The notes beneath the pieces were generated by a model. The model did no database searches and had not been told where the DNA came from. It was given only the letters and a program-made list of their open reading frames with translations. Shown here in pieces: positions 1 through 9,999 of a stretch of 64,000 nt of DNA. Position 1 is the stretch's first letter. Each line of letters begins with the position of its first letter. This DNA comes from Cervus elaphus. Lineage: Eukaryota; Chordata; Mammalia; Artiodactyla; Cervidae. The position numbers and the translations under genes were made by a program. Location: NCBI RefSeq assembly GCF_910594005.1, contig NC_057847.1, forward strand, positions 22,852,001-22,916,000. The letters run 5' to 3'.

Positions 1-42
1 CAGGATGCAGCGGGGCTACGTCCGCTGGCGGCGCGAACCGGT

Positions 43-61
43 GCATGCCGGGAAGTAGAGT
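43..61 (-). promoter_or_regulatory. ZNF143/SBS-like promoter element
   Basis: The + strand reads GCATGCCGGGAAGTAGAGT. It matches the well-known mammalian promoter motif GCATGCTGGGAATTGTAGT (the SBS element bound by ZNF143, sometimes with Notch/RBPJ) at 15 of 19 positions, including the whole GCATGC block and GGGAA. Such elements sit close to the start site of CpG-island promoters. Binding is inferred from the motif only. Confidence 0.45.
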
Positions 62-284
62 TTCCGTCTTCGAACTGCCAGGAGGTCTTTCCTCTCGCGT
101 CTAACGCCGCTCACACTCTGGAGTCTTCAGGCACCAGGCCAATAATTGAGATACACACATTAATGACTCTTTCCAATCTCAGGTTGATCGTTCCGCTGCA
201 AAATACTTTAGAAGCAACCCCCCCACCCCCAAAGCCCATTAAAAACACCAACCTTCTTCGCAGCCTTCCGTTTCCGGTTGTCTT

Positions 285-298
285 GTTGCCCTGGTAAC
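285..298 (+). promoter_or_regulatory. RFX X-box upstream of TTC30B
   Basis: GTTGCC-CT-GGTAAC fits the X-box consensus RYYNYY-N(1-3)-RRNRAC at every position and is close to a perfect palindrome. RFX2/RFX3 in vertebrates and DAF-19 in nematodes bind this motif to switch on ciliary genes. The nematode TTC30 orthologue dyf-1 is known as an X-box gene. The site ends 26 bp before the ATG, close to or just inside the 5'UTR, which is typical of X-boxes. Together with the identity of the downstream protein this is strong circumstantial evidence of RFX control. Confidence 0.8.
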
Positions 299-324
299 GA
301 GCGTAAGCAACCTCGGAGGCGGTT

Positions 325-2316
325 ATGGCGGGCCTGGGAGGTTCGCAGATCCCCGACGGAGAATTCACCGCGGTTGTGTACCGGCTCATCCGGGATGCCC
401 GGTACGCCGAGGCCGTGCAGCTGCTGGGCGGAGAGCTCCAGCGGAGCCCGAGAAGCCGCGCCGGGCTGTCGCTGCTGGGCTACTGCTACTACCGCCTACA
501 GGAGTTCGCGCAGGCGGCCGAATGCTATGAGCAGCTGGGCCAGCTGCACCCGGAGCTGGAGCAGTACCGCCTGTACCAGGCCCAGGCCCTGTACAAGGCC
601 TGCCTCTACCCAGAGGCCACCCGCGTGTCCTTCCTCCTCCTGGACAACCCCGCCTACCACAACCGGGTCCTCCGTCTCCAAGCCGCGATCAAGTACAGCG
701 AGGCAGACCTGCCCGGGGCCAGGAGCCTGGTGGAGCAGCTGCTGAGTGAAGGAGAAGACAGCGGGGGCGAGAACGAGCTGGATGGCCAGGTCAATCTGGG
801 TTGTTTGCTGTACAAGGAGGGACATTATGAAGCCGCGTGTTCCAAGTTCTCTGCGGCCCTGCAGGCTTCGGGCTACCGGCCTGATCTTTCCTACAACCTG
901 GCTTTGGCCTATTACAGCAGCCGGCACTATGCCCCAGCTCTGAAGCATATCGCGGACATTATTGAGCGTGGCATCCGGCAGCACCCAGAGCTGGGTGTGG
1001 GCGTGACCACTGAGGGCATTGATGTTCGAAGTGTTGGCAACACCTTAGTCCTTCACCAGACTGCTCTGGTGGAAGCCTTCAACCTCAGGGCCGCCATAGA
1101 ATACCAACTGAGAAACTATGAGGCGGCCCAGGAAGCCCTCACTGACATGCCACCAAGGGCAGAGGAAGAGTTAGACCCCGTGACCCTGCACAATCAGGCA
1201 CTAATGAACATGGATGTCAGGCCCACAGAAGGGTTTGAAAAACTACAGTTTTTGCTCCAACAGAACCCCTTTCCCCCAGAGACCTTTGGCAACCTGTTGC
1301 TGCTCTATTGTGAATATGAGTATTTTGACCTGGCAGCAGATGTCCTGGCAGAGAATGCCCATTTGACTTACAAGTTCCTCACACCCTATCTCTATGACTT
1401 CTTGGATGCCATGGTCACTTGCCAGACAGCCCCTGAAGAGGCTTTCCTTAAGCTTGAGGGCCTAGCAGGGATGCTGACTGAACAGCTCCGGAAACTTACC
1501 ATACAAGTGCAGGAAGCAAGACACAATAAAGATGATGAAGCTGTCAAAAAGGCAGTGAATGAATATGATGACACCCTTGAGAAGTACATTCCTGTGTTGA
1601 TGGCCCAGGCCAAAATCTACTGGAACCTTGAAAATTACCCAATGGTGGAAAAACTCTTCCGCAAATCTGTGGAATTCTGTAATGACCACCATGTGTGGAA
1701 GCTGAATGTGGCTCATGTTCTGTTCATGCAGGAAAACAAATACAAAGAAGCCATAGGTTTTTATGAGCCCATAGTCAAGAAGCATTATGACAACATCCTG
1801 AATGTCAGTGCTGTTGTGCTGGCCAACCTGTGTGTTTCATATATTATGACAAGTCAAAATGAAGAAGCTGAGGAGTTGATGAGGAAGATTGGAAAGGAGG
1901 AAGATCAGCTCTCCTATGATGATCCAGATAAGAAAATGTACCATCTCTGCATTGTGAATTTGGTGATAGGGACGCTTTACTGTGCCAAAGGAAATTATGA
2001 CTTTGGTATTTCCCGGGTTATCAAAAGCTTGGAACCTTATAATAAAAAACTAGGAACTGATACGTGGTATTATGCCAAAAGATGCTTCCTGTCATTATTA
2101 GAAAACATGTCAAAACACACCATCATGCTTCGTGACAGTGTCATTCAAGAATGTGTTCAGTTTTTAGAACACTGCGAACTTTATGGGAGGGACATACCTG
2201 CAGTTATTGAAGAAACCCTGGAAGAAGAAAGAACGCATATTGGAAAGAATACAGTCACATATGAATCCAGAGAGTTAAAAGCTTTGATTTATGATATTAT
2301 AGGATGGAATATGTAG
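325..2316 (+). CDS. TTC30B: Tetratricopeptide repeat protein 30 (IFT70), probably TTC30B
   Basis: This 663-residue, single-exon reading frame is a TTC30/IFT70 protein, a core subunit of the IFT-B complex that moves along ciliary microtubules; it binds the IFT52/IFT88 part of the core and is linked to tubulin polyglutamylation in cilia. The protein is almost all helical TPR. Clear TPR pairs lie near residues 11-78, 153-220, 423-491 and 538-570, and a charged helical stretch lies near 385-420. It ends in IIGWNM, close to the family's usual C-terminus, and its length matches the roughly 665 residues of the human proteins. The ATG has G at -3 and G at +4 and no upstream ATG after the X-box. There are no frameshifts or stops. 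Mammals have two intronless copies (TTC30A and TTC30B). I choose B because AGPS follows tail-to-tail as in human; sequence alone does not settle A versus B. Confidence 0.93.
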   Translation: MAGLGGSQIPDGEFTAVVYRLIRDARYAEAVQLLGGELQRSPRSRAGLSLLGYCYYRLQEFAQAAECYEQLGQLHPELEQYRLYQAQALYKACLYPEATRVSFLLLDNPAYHNRVLRLQAAIKYSEADLPGARSLVEQLLSEGEDSGGENELDGQVNLGCLLYKEGHYEAACSKFSAALQASGYRPDLSYNLALAYYSSRHYAPALKHIADIIERGIRQHPELGVGVTTEGIDVRSVGNTLVLHQTALVEAFNLRAAIEYQLRNYEAAQEALTDMPPRAEEELDPVTLHNQALMNMDVRPTEGFEKLQFLLQQNPFPPETFGNLLLLYCEYEYFDLAADVLAENAHLTYKFLTPYLYDFLDAMVTCQTAPEEAFLKLEGLAGMLTEQLRKLTIQVQEARHNKDDEAVKKAVNEYDDTLEKYIPVLMAQAKIYWNLENYPMVEKLFRKSVEFCNDHHVWKLNVAHVLFMQENKYKEAIGFYEPIVKKHYDNILNVSAVVLANLCVSYIMTSQNEEAEELMRKIGKEEDQLSYDDPDKKMYHLCIVNLVIGTLYCAKGNYDFGISRVIKSLEPYNKKLGTDTWYYAKRCFLSLLENMSKHTIMLRDSVIQECVQFLEHCELYGRDIPAVIEETLEEERTHIGKNTVTYESRELKALIYDIIGWNM

Positions 2317-2442
2317 TAGTGTCTGATAGTGGCCTTATCATAATGGTTTTATATCTGTTTTTCACTCTTGCTTTTTATCTCCAGTTAGCTAGTGGCATAT
2401 TTACATTTGTTACATGTTGGACTTTGTACAGTTCAAAATTAT

Positions 2443-2448
2443 AATAAA
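2443..2448 (+). terminator. Poly(A) signal of TTC30B
   Basis: AATAAA lies 127 bp after the stop codon in A/T-rich DNA, giving a short 3'UTR. A second AATAAA at 2922-2927 could give a longer transcript. Which one is used is not visible from sequence. Confidence 0.55.
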
Positions 2449-3520
2449 AATAATTAGTATTTTTAAAAAATCTTCACAAAGTGAAATGTAAGAACATCTA
2501 GAAACATTTATGAAAATTCAGAACTGCCTGGGGACACTATTTCTATTAGAACTTGTTAGAACCCATGTTCCCTCTCTGTTACCATTTGTGCTTTGTATTT
2601 TGAGTGACCTGCATAAAGGTTATATTATCCAGGGACTTGGTACTAGTCCTATCAGGCCCAGAACTCTGTAGTTAATGTATAGGATTTCTAGGCTTTTAAT
2701 AATCTCAGGGATTGTGTGTTCTAATTCATAGTTTGTAATGAATACATATTATATAGCATTAGGATGTTTTTCAGAGTTTTCAATATAAAATATAATGCTT
2801 TATGTAAACAAAATACCTTACATTATAAATGTTTTTTTGTTGCTGTTTTTTTTTTTTTAATGTGCAAGTCAGTGGGAGACCTTGTGCCCTTAACAAAATT
2901 ATGGTGCTGTGGTTTAGAGACAATAAACAGTTGTCAAAGAATTTTACATAGTTTTCTTTTGTTCCACTTGTTAGTAATCTGAGTACATAAGCAACATATA
3001 GTGTTTTTCCTAACTCTGTTCTCCTTTATCTTTAACAGGAATAGCAGAGGTCCCATGAGAACTGGGTGCTTAACTTCCCACGTTTGTATTTGTAACTTAG
3101 GATATGTTAATGCTGGCGTTGTTTGTGTGTAGTAACCTCTCAGGAAAAGAAAAATCTAAGCTATTTCCATGACCCCACCAAACTTCTCTCCCACCTCCAT
3201 CACAGATGAAAAGGTCAATTCTGAAACCTCCTCTGGTAGATTCATAATGCTGTGTTATGGCCACAACCCTTCCAATGAAAACCCCACTCATTCTGCTTAG
3301 GCATTTTTATTTTCTGAACCATACAAGAGCCTTACCTTGTTTCCCCACCCCTTTTCTTTCCATAAATCTGTCAACCCCAACTCTTGACCTGGCTTAGAGA
3401 AAAACAAAGTAGCTTGAATTATATGAAATTGCTGGTTTTGGAAGTTTTTAAACTATAAAACTAGCAATTTTTTATGGTCCAACCTAATAGTGTTCTACTG
3501 AAAGATAGTGAACCCTGCTG
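2449..3520. other. TTC30B downstream region, no gene seen
   Basis: A/T-rich DNA with an alternative AATAAA at 2922-2927 and T-rich runs near 2827-2860. It may be part of a longer TTC30B 3'UTR. I recognise no repeat or coding sequence here. Confidence 0.5.
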
Positions 3521-4200
3521 TGATGTTCAGTTCAGTCGCTCAGTCAAGTCCGACTCTTTGTGACCCCATGATTGCAGCATGTTAAGGTTTCCCTGTCCTT
3601 CACTATCTCCCGGAGCTTGCTCAAACTCACATCCATTGACTCGATGATGCCCTCCAACCATCTCATCCTCTGTCGTCCTTCTCCTGTCTTCAATCTTTCC
3701 TAGCATCAGGGTCTTTTACAATGAGGCAGTTCTTCGCATCTGGTGGCCAAAGTATTGGAGTTTCAGCTTCAGCACCAGTCCTTCCAATGAATATTCAGGA
3801 TTCATTTCCTTTAGGATGGACTGGTTTGATCTCCTTGCAGTCCAAAGGACTCTCAAGAGTCTTCTCTAACACCACAGTTCAAAAGCATCAATTCTTCGGC
3901 ACTCAGCTTTCTTTATAGTTCAACACTCACATCCATACTGGAAAAACCATAGTTTGACAGACCTTTGTCAGCAAAGTAATGTCTCTGCTTTTTAATATGC
4001 TGTCTAGATTGGTCACAGCTTTTCTTTTAAGGAGCAAGTGTCTTTTAATTTCGTGGCTGCAGTCACCATCTGCAGTGATTTTGGAGCCCACCAAAATAAA
4101 GTCTCTCATTGTTTCCACCGTTTCCCCATCTATTTGCCATGAAGTGATGGGACTGGATGCCATGATCTTAGTTTTTTGAATGCTGGGTTGAGATGATGAT
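3521..4200 (-). mobile_element. BovB (RTE-type) LINE, 3' fragment
   Basis: The region reads as the 3' end of a BovB LINE in reverse orientation. The - strand at 3927-4262 is open for 111 codons, of which those in the element carry BovB reverse-transcriptase C-terminal signatures such as MRDFILVGSKITADGDCSHE and LDSILKSRDITL. The rest has lost its frame. The element is 5'-truncated near 4200 and has no intact gene. BovB is abundant in ruminants and is a main marker of lineage in this window. Confidence 0.85.
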
Positions 4201-5965
4201 TTTTTTTTTCCCTTCAAGGAGAAATCACTTAGCCACATAGGTACCCACACAGGGACCCACATAGGTTCTCAGCATAAATCCTCTGTAGCATGACCTTCTG
4301 GGTGCTCAAATTCTACTAGAGCTATCAGAAAATGGCTTATTATGAAGTCCAACGATTTTGAATTTATAGCAATTTTAATCTTAATTACATAAGCTGATAC
4401 CATTTACCACTGATGTTTGAACCCACACTGGGAGGACAATCAGTGTTTAATGACCCCTTTAGTGCATCCCTTAGTGCAATTCCATCACTGGGAAATGTTC
4501 TTTAACAACCTCTGTGCTAAAAGTGTTGTTGCTTCATTGTGCAGTAGCTCTGTGCCCTCTCAATCTTCATAGCCCCTTAACATTTGGAAAGTAAATCAAT
4601 TGAAATCTTATTTTTAACAGCCATGTTTTAAAAAAATAGGGTTTTTTTTTTCATATTTCCTCAACTTTTCTCTTAAAAAAAAAAAAAAGCAGAAAGTGTA
4701 AGTAATGTTAACCACCCAAAGTAAATGTTTTCCAGATTCCCTTTTGCAAATAGCTCAGTCTTTATTCAACCACACTTTATTTACCCAGGTGCTGTGTGTT
4801 TGTGGTTTGCATGTATGTGTAATTTAGCCTTTCAGAACATAAAAAGCTTTTCAGAACAGTTTTTAACCCCTTGCCACTAGGCAGTTGGGATTTCCTGGTT
4901 AGTAATGCATCAGGAAATCCTGACTGGTCCTACTACTGAGGGAAGGAATAAAGGTCAATTATGGCATTTGTCCCCTTCCTTACACAAGCTCTCCAGAGAG
5001 GTACCCACCAGAATTGATAGATCCTGTTGCTACCTGGCAACAGCCAAGCCTCCTGAATCAAGCCTACAAAACTGGCCAGCCCTCAGAGCCCTGGAGGAGA
5101 CTGTGAAGATCTAACTTCCCAGGCACTTACTGTCCTCTAGTTTTAGGATATATTTATTTTAAACTCGCCTTCAAAGTACTCACCTCTGTTTATTGATTTC
5201 AGTAGGCAAATAACTTTATGATGACTCTATATTGCCATTTGAACAAAGGCATTCATCCCTAAAGCTTTTTTCTATGCTCTTAGAACTTCATGGACTCAGT
5301 GCTAAAAGCACTTTTCTCAACCAAAAAAAAAAAAAATTCCCTTTATTTCTTCAGTGTTTTACTCCTTTAAGATTTTTTCATAATTCCCGCACAGTATATT
5401 TTAAAGGACTACATCCATTATTTCATAGTCTCAGTCAACCCACCTCCTCACACATTCAGAATATAAGCATGTTGTACCCTAGTGGTTATTTCCATTTTCT
5501 CAGACATGAACAAAACCTTGCTCTGTGCAGAACCACCAACTAGACTCGTTTGATCAGTGACAACACGCCTACAAAAGGATTCACATTCCTATGACGGCCC
5601 CTCTTTGAATTTGGCCTTAGCTGTGGCCAAGATATTCGCATCAGTGTTATTTGTGAAGGTCAGGTGTGTAGTGGCTAACTCTGACCCACTGGTGAGCAGC
5701 AGACAACGGGGAACAGGGAAAACTGCCGTGATGTTTGGCAGAGAGCTCCGAGCACCGAGACGGCTGTAATCACAGACACTCCCCCCCCCCCCGCAGGGGT
5801 GACACAGGAACGTATAGGCATGGCCTCTAAGACCTCAGAGGAGCACCTCAGATGGAATCCTAGCAGAACTGTCAGAGGTTTGGCCTGAGGTTATTAGAAC
5901 AAATTGTGTGTAGAAGGCTATGGGGTAGTTGCCCAGATAAATAAGCTTACAAGGAAAAGTGAGAC
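4201..5965. other. Intergenic DNA, no recognised feature
   Basis: No convincing gene or repeat was recognised. It contains poly(A) runs near 4675-4688 and 5322-5335, and a run of twelve C at 5781-5792. Short open frames at 4905-5114, 5232-5543 and 5557-5769 show no family signature. Confidence 0.5.
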
Positions 5966-6008
5966 AAGAAAGGGCAAAAGAAAAAAAAAATTTTTAAGAA
6001 AGGGCAAA
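5966..6008. mobile_element. Poly(A)-only insertion with 13-bp direct repeats
   Basis: AAGAAAGGGCAAA occurs at 5966-5978 and 5996-6008. Only 17 nt lie between, an A-run followed by five T. This looks like target-primed reverse transcription that copied little beyond a tail. A local duplication in A-rich DNA is the alternative. Confidence 0.45.
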
Positions 6009-7140
6009 CGGCTTGGAGAAGCTTTATAGGAGTAACTTTTTGAGCCTTCTGCCATATAACTATAGCTCGCACTCATTTCCACACTGGCATTTGGAGGGTT
6101 AGCAGTGCTCGAAGTCTAACCTAGGTAAGCGGTGTATGGCTGTCTGCACTACCTGATTTTAAAAAGATAACATCACCAAAGACAAATCTTCCATTTCTAG
6201 TGAATAGCAGCATTTTTAAATACAACCTTTTGTCTTAGGTTCTTTTTTTTTTAATGACTACCAGCGATCTGGAAACATCTGGGAGATTGTGCTTTCCTGA
6301 AAGTGCCTTCTCCCACACTGAGCAGCTTCCTAGCAATGGTGTAACTTGCAGCTCACTACCCACCATTCACTAACTGCCTCTCATTCCGTGTTGATCTACA
6401 GCCAGGACTAATGTGACATTTGGAGCTTTTGTTTTCATTTACTGGGCTATACCCTTAGTATTAGTCAAACAACACATTTTGTAACTCTGGGTTCTTGGTT
6501 GTCCAACCACATAATCACCATGGCTATAGCCACCAGATTCTAAATTTATACCTTCCTTCTAACTGTAAAATATATGCAACTTTTTGAGTTCCTTAATGTT
6601 GCTCAAATCCTTCAGCAGCAACCTTAATTCTTAAATTAGGAGTTTTAAGGAACTGTGAATTTCCCAAGAACCTAGATTGGTTTTAGATCATAAAAAAACA
6701 TTTCTTTAATCTTAGTTTTCAATTTCTAGTCTCCCTATAGGAAAATATATAACTTACGGTAACAGGTTATTCTTACATTTTTAAGTACAGCTCAAAGGAA
6801 TACAATATAAAAATTATAAAAATGCAAATTTATTAAATTCCTCAAACACAGCACTTCCTTTTATGAGTCTCATATTAAACCTATAAAGGCATCATCACAG
6901 GACCTTGTGGATTAAACATTTACAGAGCATGACAGCACCTGGGACAAAAGGCTTCCTGGTATTTCTATGGCACGTAGTCATGAAGATAGCAGTCTTTCCT
7001 CTCTACTTAGGAGACTCTGTTTCCTTACTTGTGGTCTTCAGTGGAAGGCAATGACTAATAATCTACTTTAAAAGGCGGAAATTCTGTATACATCTGACTT
7101 CTGACTGACTACAGGGCACAAACAGCCTCGAGCAGTGAAG
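6009..7140. other. Intergenic DNA, no recognised feature
   Basis: A/T-rich sequence without a recognised gene, RNA gene or young repeat. Confidence 0.5.
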
Positions 7141-7560
7141 AAGCCAGCAGAGGCACTTGATTTTGTCAGACCTGGCTCCATCTTCTGGCAATGCCACTTC
7201 CTGGCTACTAACAGTGGGTGTCAGTCATCGTCACTAAACCTCAGTTGGGCTCCTCAGGTGGCACAGTAGTGAAGTATCCACCTGCCAATGCAGGAAATGC
7301 AGGTTTGATCCCTTGGAGAAGCAAACGGCAGAACACTCCATTATTCTTGCCTGAAAATTCCATGGACAGAGGAGCCTAACGGGCTAGTCCATGGAGTCGC
7401 AAAGAGTCAGACATGACTGAGCGACTGAGCAAACCTCAATTATTTCACTGGTAAAAGGGGGACAATACCACCCACTTTACAGGGCTGTTGTGATTACAAT
7501 CAGAACTTCTTGTCTAGGGTTAAGTGCCCAGCAGTGTCTGGCTAATAGGGGGAAATTAGA
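7141..7560 (-). repeat. MIR SINE, split by a Bov-tA insertion
   Basis: The two halves, 7141-7246 and 7431-7560, read together as a reverse-oriented MIR: a 'gccacttcctggcta' block, 'aaacctcag' and 'aaaagggggacaatacc' all correspond to the MIR core and flanks. A ruminant SINE interrupts it. Confidence 0.65.
7247..7430 (+). mobile_element. Bov-tA SINE inside MIR
   Basis: It begins with the tRNA-like head (a diverged promoter B box, ggtttgatcc), then continues into the BovA body ending in 'gactgagcgactgagc'. Flanking 11-bp repeats, AAACCTCAGTT (7236-7246) and AAACCTCAATT (7431-7441), differ at one base and mark it as a retrotransposed copy. Confidence 0.85.
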
Positions 7561-7591
7561 AAGTTATTAATGCAATAATCAATTCTAGGGT

Positions 7592-7797
7592 AGTGCATCC
7601 TAAGTCGCTTTAGTCACGTCTGACTCTTTGTCACTATGGACCATAGTAGTCCATCAGGCTCTCCTGTCCATGGGATTCTCCAGGCAAGAATACTGGAATG
7701 GGTTGCCATGCCCTCCGTCAGGGGATCTTCCCGACCCAGGGATTGAACTCATGTCTTTTATGTCTCCTGCACAGATAGGCGGGTTCTTCACCACTAA
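7592..7797 (-). mobile_element. Bov-tA SINE
   Basis: Reverse-oriented copy running from 'aagtcgctttagtcacgtct' through the BovA body into the tRNA-like head, which is truncated near 7797. Open frames over it are part of the repeat. Confidence 0.8.
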
Positions 7798-7830
7798 AGA
7801 CATCTAGTGTTAGGCAAAAATACAGAGACT

Positions 7831-8124
7831 CAATTAGAATCTGGAGAAGGCAATGGCACCCCATTGCAGTACTCTTACCTGGAAAATCCCATGGACGGAG
7901 GAGCCTGGTAGGCTGCAGTCCATGGGGTCGCGAAGAGTCGGACACGACTGAGCGACTTCACTTTCACTTTTCAGTTTCATGCATTGGAGAAGGAAATGGC
8001 AACCCACTCCAGTGTTCTTGCCTGGAGAACCCCAGGGATGGGGGAGCCTGGTGAGCTGCCGTCTATGGGGGTGCACAGAGTCGAACATGACTGAAGCAAC
8101 TTAGCAGCAGCAGCAATTAGAATC
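7831..8124 (+). mobile_element. Bov-A2 SINE (two BovA monomers) with perfect TSD
   Basis: Two BovA units follow each other (about 7842-7965 and 7985-8100), ending in the AGC-repeat tail typical of Bov-A2. The element is framed by an exact 11-bp duplication, CAATTAGAATC, at 7831-7841 and 8114-8124. The perfect duplication and low divergence point to a relatively recent insertion. Confidence 0.88.
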
Positions 8125-9010
8125 ACTCAGACTCAGTCAGAAGGGACATCAGAGATTTTTATTTTACAAAAGATATTAGGCCCAAATAGGAAAAGTGACT
8201 TGTGGTTGGCAGATAAAAATTGAGCATCCACATAATTTCCAGACTAGAACACTTTCCACCGTGTTCTTAAACTTAGAACTCTAACTTCTCCTAAGTTATT
8301 TTATAGCTTATAGCGACACATTTCAGTCATTTAAAAAAAATTATCTTTTCAGCTCTAATGTGGGCACAATACGGTACAAAGGATGTAGTAGAACTTAGCA
8401 AGAATGGATTTAGAGGTTTCCATCAGGCAATACTACACCCAATCAACAGACATCAGAAAATGCAGCACAAGTTGACTTTACAAGTATATTGAAAAAGAAA
8501 GAGGCCCCTGAGGGCAAACACAGGCAAAAGTAAATGTGATAGCAGTTAAGATCCCATTTGTTTTTCTGATAGGGTAGCACAGGAAACTGGAGCAGTATGG
8601 TTTATCAAAGGATTTCAGTCTGGCACCTGGTTAAATCAAGTAGATGTAATTGCATGTTTAGTGTCTGTCTGGCGTAAGCGTTGATTCATTGAAAGAAAGC
8701 CTATTTGTTGACAAAATGCAAAAATAGAGGTGAACAATAAATAGCATGCTAAGTGGAAATGCTTAGTGCCCTGACCCTTGAATGCTCTTTCCTGGATGTG
8801 TTATTGGGCAGGCCCTGGCTGTGAGTTCCAGAGACCTGCCATTACTTGGATAAGAATCCAGAACTGTACATGTCTGGATTCTATTGCTGTCCCAAAGCTG
8901 GATGGGGCAAACAATATTCCTTGTAAGAGCCAAGAATCTAAAATTTTGAAAAATCTGCAACTAAATAGAGTAAGACACAAATTTTAGTAAGAATAAATAT
9001 AAGTAATGAG

Positions 9011-9014
<4 letters not shown>
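8125..9014. other. Intergenic DNA, no recognised feature
   Basis: No gene or confident repeat is recognised. Two antiparallel open frames near 8763-8987 overlap each other and lack family signatures. Confidence 0.45.

Positions 9015-9067
<53 letters not shown>
9015..9067. repeat. (TA)26 microsatellite
   Basis: Uninterrupted alternating T and A over 53 bases, followed by T(9). Such a long pure TA tract is expected to be length-polymorphic. Open frames over it are meaningless. Confidence 0.97.
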
Positions 9068-9075
<8 letters not shown>

Positions 9076-9189
9076 TAATCAGCCTCCATGGAGATGTGGC
9101 GAAAATGGAACATGCAGAAAAGACAAACTGTTCAATTCAAGGTCAGTGTGAGGTGCCAGTGCAAGGTCCAGCAAAGATGCATGAGTGAC

Positions 9190-9705
9190 TAAAAAATATT
9201 GGAACAAGGAATGAGGAAATCATTGGAACTATTCTGGAACATGTAGGCCCTGACAACTCATTTTAAGAACATCAAGTAGGCATATATGGAGACAGATGAG
9301 GATGGTGAAGGGTCTAGAAGTGACAGGAGCAACAGCTGATTGGAAAAATCTAGGGGAACATGAGCTGTCTTTAAATATCTGAAGAGCTGCCCTGCAACAG
9401 AGCAACGGCACAGTCTTTATGACTAGATGAGACAGAAGTCACATTAATGGACAGGACACAGATTTTGGTCTAACAGGCAAAAACCTATGAATTCTGGAAG
9501 ATTTCAGAAACGGGGAAAAGGCTTGCTAGAAAGGCAATAAATTCCCATGTGGTCACAGCAAATGTTCAGGAGGACTAGGTTATCTGTTTGTGGCCTGGGG
9601 GGATGGAAAGATTCGGTAGCAATTATATTTGACCAAAAGTAAGATGAGATGATTTCTAAGGTTCATTCAGACTGAGCCTTATGAGCCAAGTAGAAAACTG
9701 CTTTA
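9190..9705 (+). repeat. Fossil L3/CR1-type LINE fragment
   Basis: The order of blocks resembles the 3' part of L3/CR1-type LINEs: 'ctgaagagctgccctgcaac', 'gatttcagaaacggggaaaa', 'gaaaggcaata' and the end 'gatgagatgatttctaagg'. Divergence is high. It has no coding capacity. Family assignment is from memory of the consensus. Confidence 0.5.
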
Positions 9706-9999
9706 ACTAACTATAACTAACTTATTATATAGGGCTATAATCTTGAAATGTATCGAGTAAGACTGGGTTTAACAGGTTCAATCCCTAGTTATTTCAGAGT
9801 CCACACAGCTCCAACCTTCCCTCCAGTGGGGGAACCACAGGCAGGGCCAAATCAGCATCTGCTCACTGGTCATTCACTCCTGGAGAAGACTGCTTACAGG
9901 AAGAGACTGTGTCGTTATTCTCTTGAGGATAGCATGAAGCTGTCAACAAAGATTAAATGAAATCAACAAGAACAAAGCAACAATTTCTGTAACAATGCG
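9706..9999. other. Space between the two convergent genes
   Basis: Short unique stretch just downstream of the probable AGPS transcript end. No feature recognised. Confidence 0.4.

Larger units (their letters stand above)
1..1080. promoter_or_regulatory. CpG-rich promoter/5' region of TTC30B
   Basis: CpG dinucleotides are dense at 1-118 and again from about 250 to 1080, then drop sharply in the second half of the coding region and almost vanish in the flanking DNA. This is the usual look of a vertebrate CpG-island promoter extending into a single-exon gene. No TATA box is seen. Inside it lie a ZNF143-like element, an RFX X-box and ETS-type TTCCG cores (265-269, 272-276). Seen directly: base composition and motifs. 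Inferred: transcription starts somewhere between about 60 and 310. The limits are by eye. Confidence 0.75.

Noticed and set aside
278..745. 155-codon + strand frame overlapping the start of TTC30B
   Set aside because: It is in another frame of a GC-rich coding sequence, does not start with ATG and has low-complexity composition.
496..984. 162-codon - strand frame
   Set aside because: Antisense shadow of TTC30B in GC-rich sequence.
3927..4262. 111-codon - strand frame
   Set aside because: Remnant of BovB reverse transcriptase, not a host gene.
9006..9188. Frame encoding an alternating Tyr-Ile run
   Set aside because: Translation of the (TA)n microsatellite.
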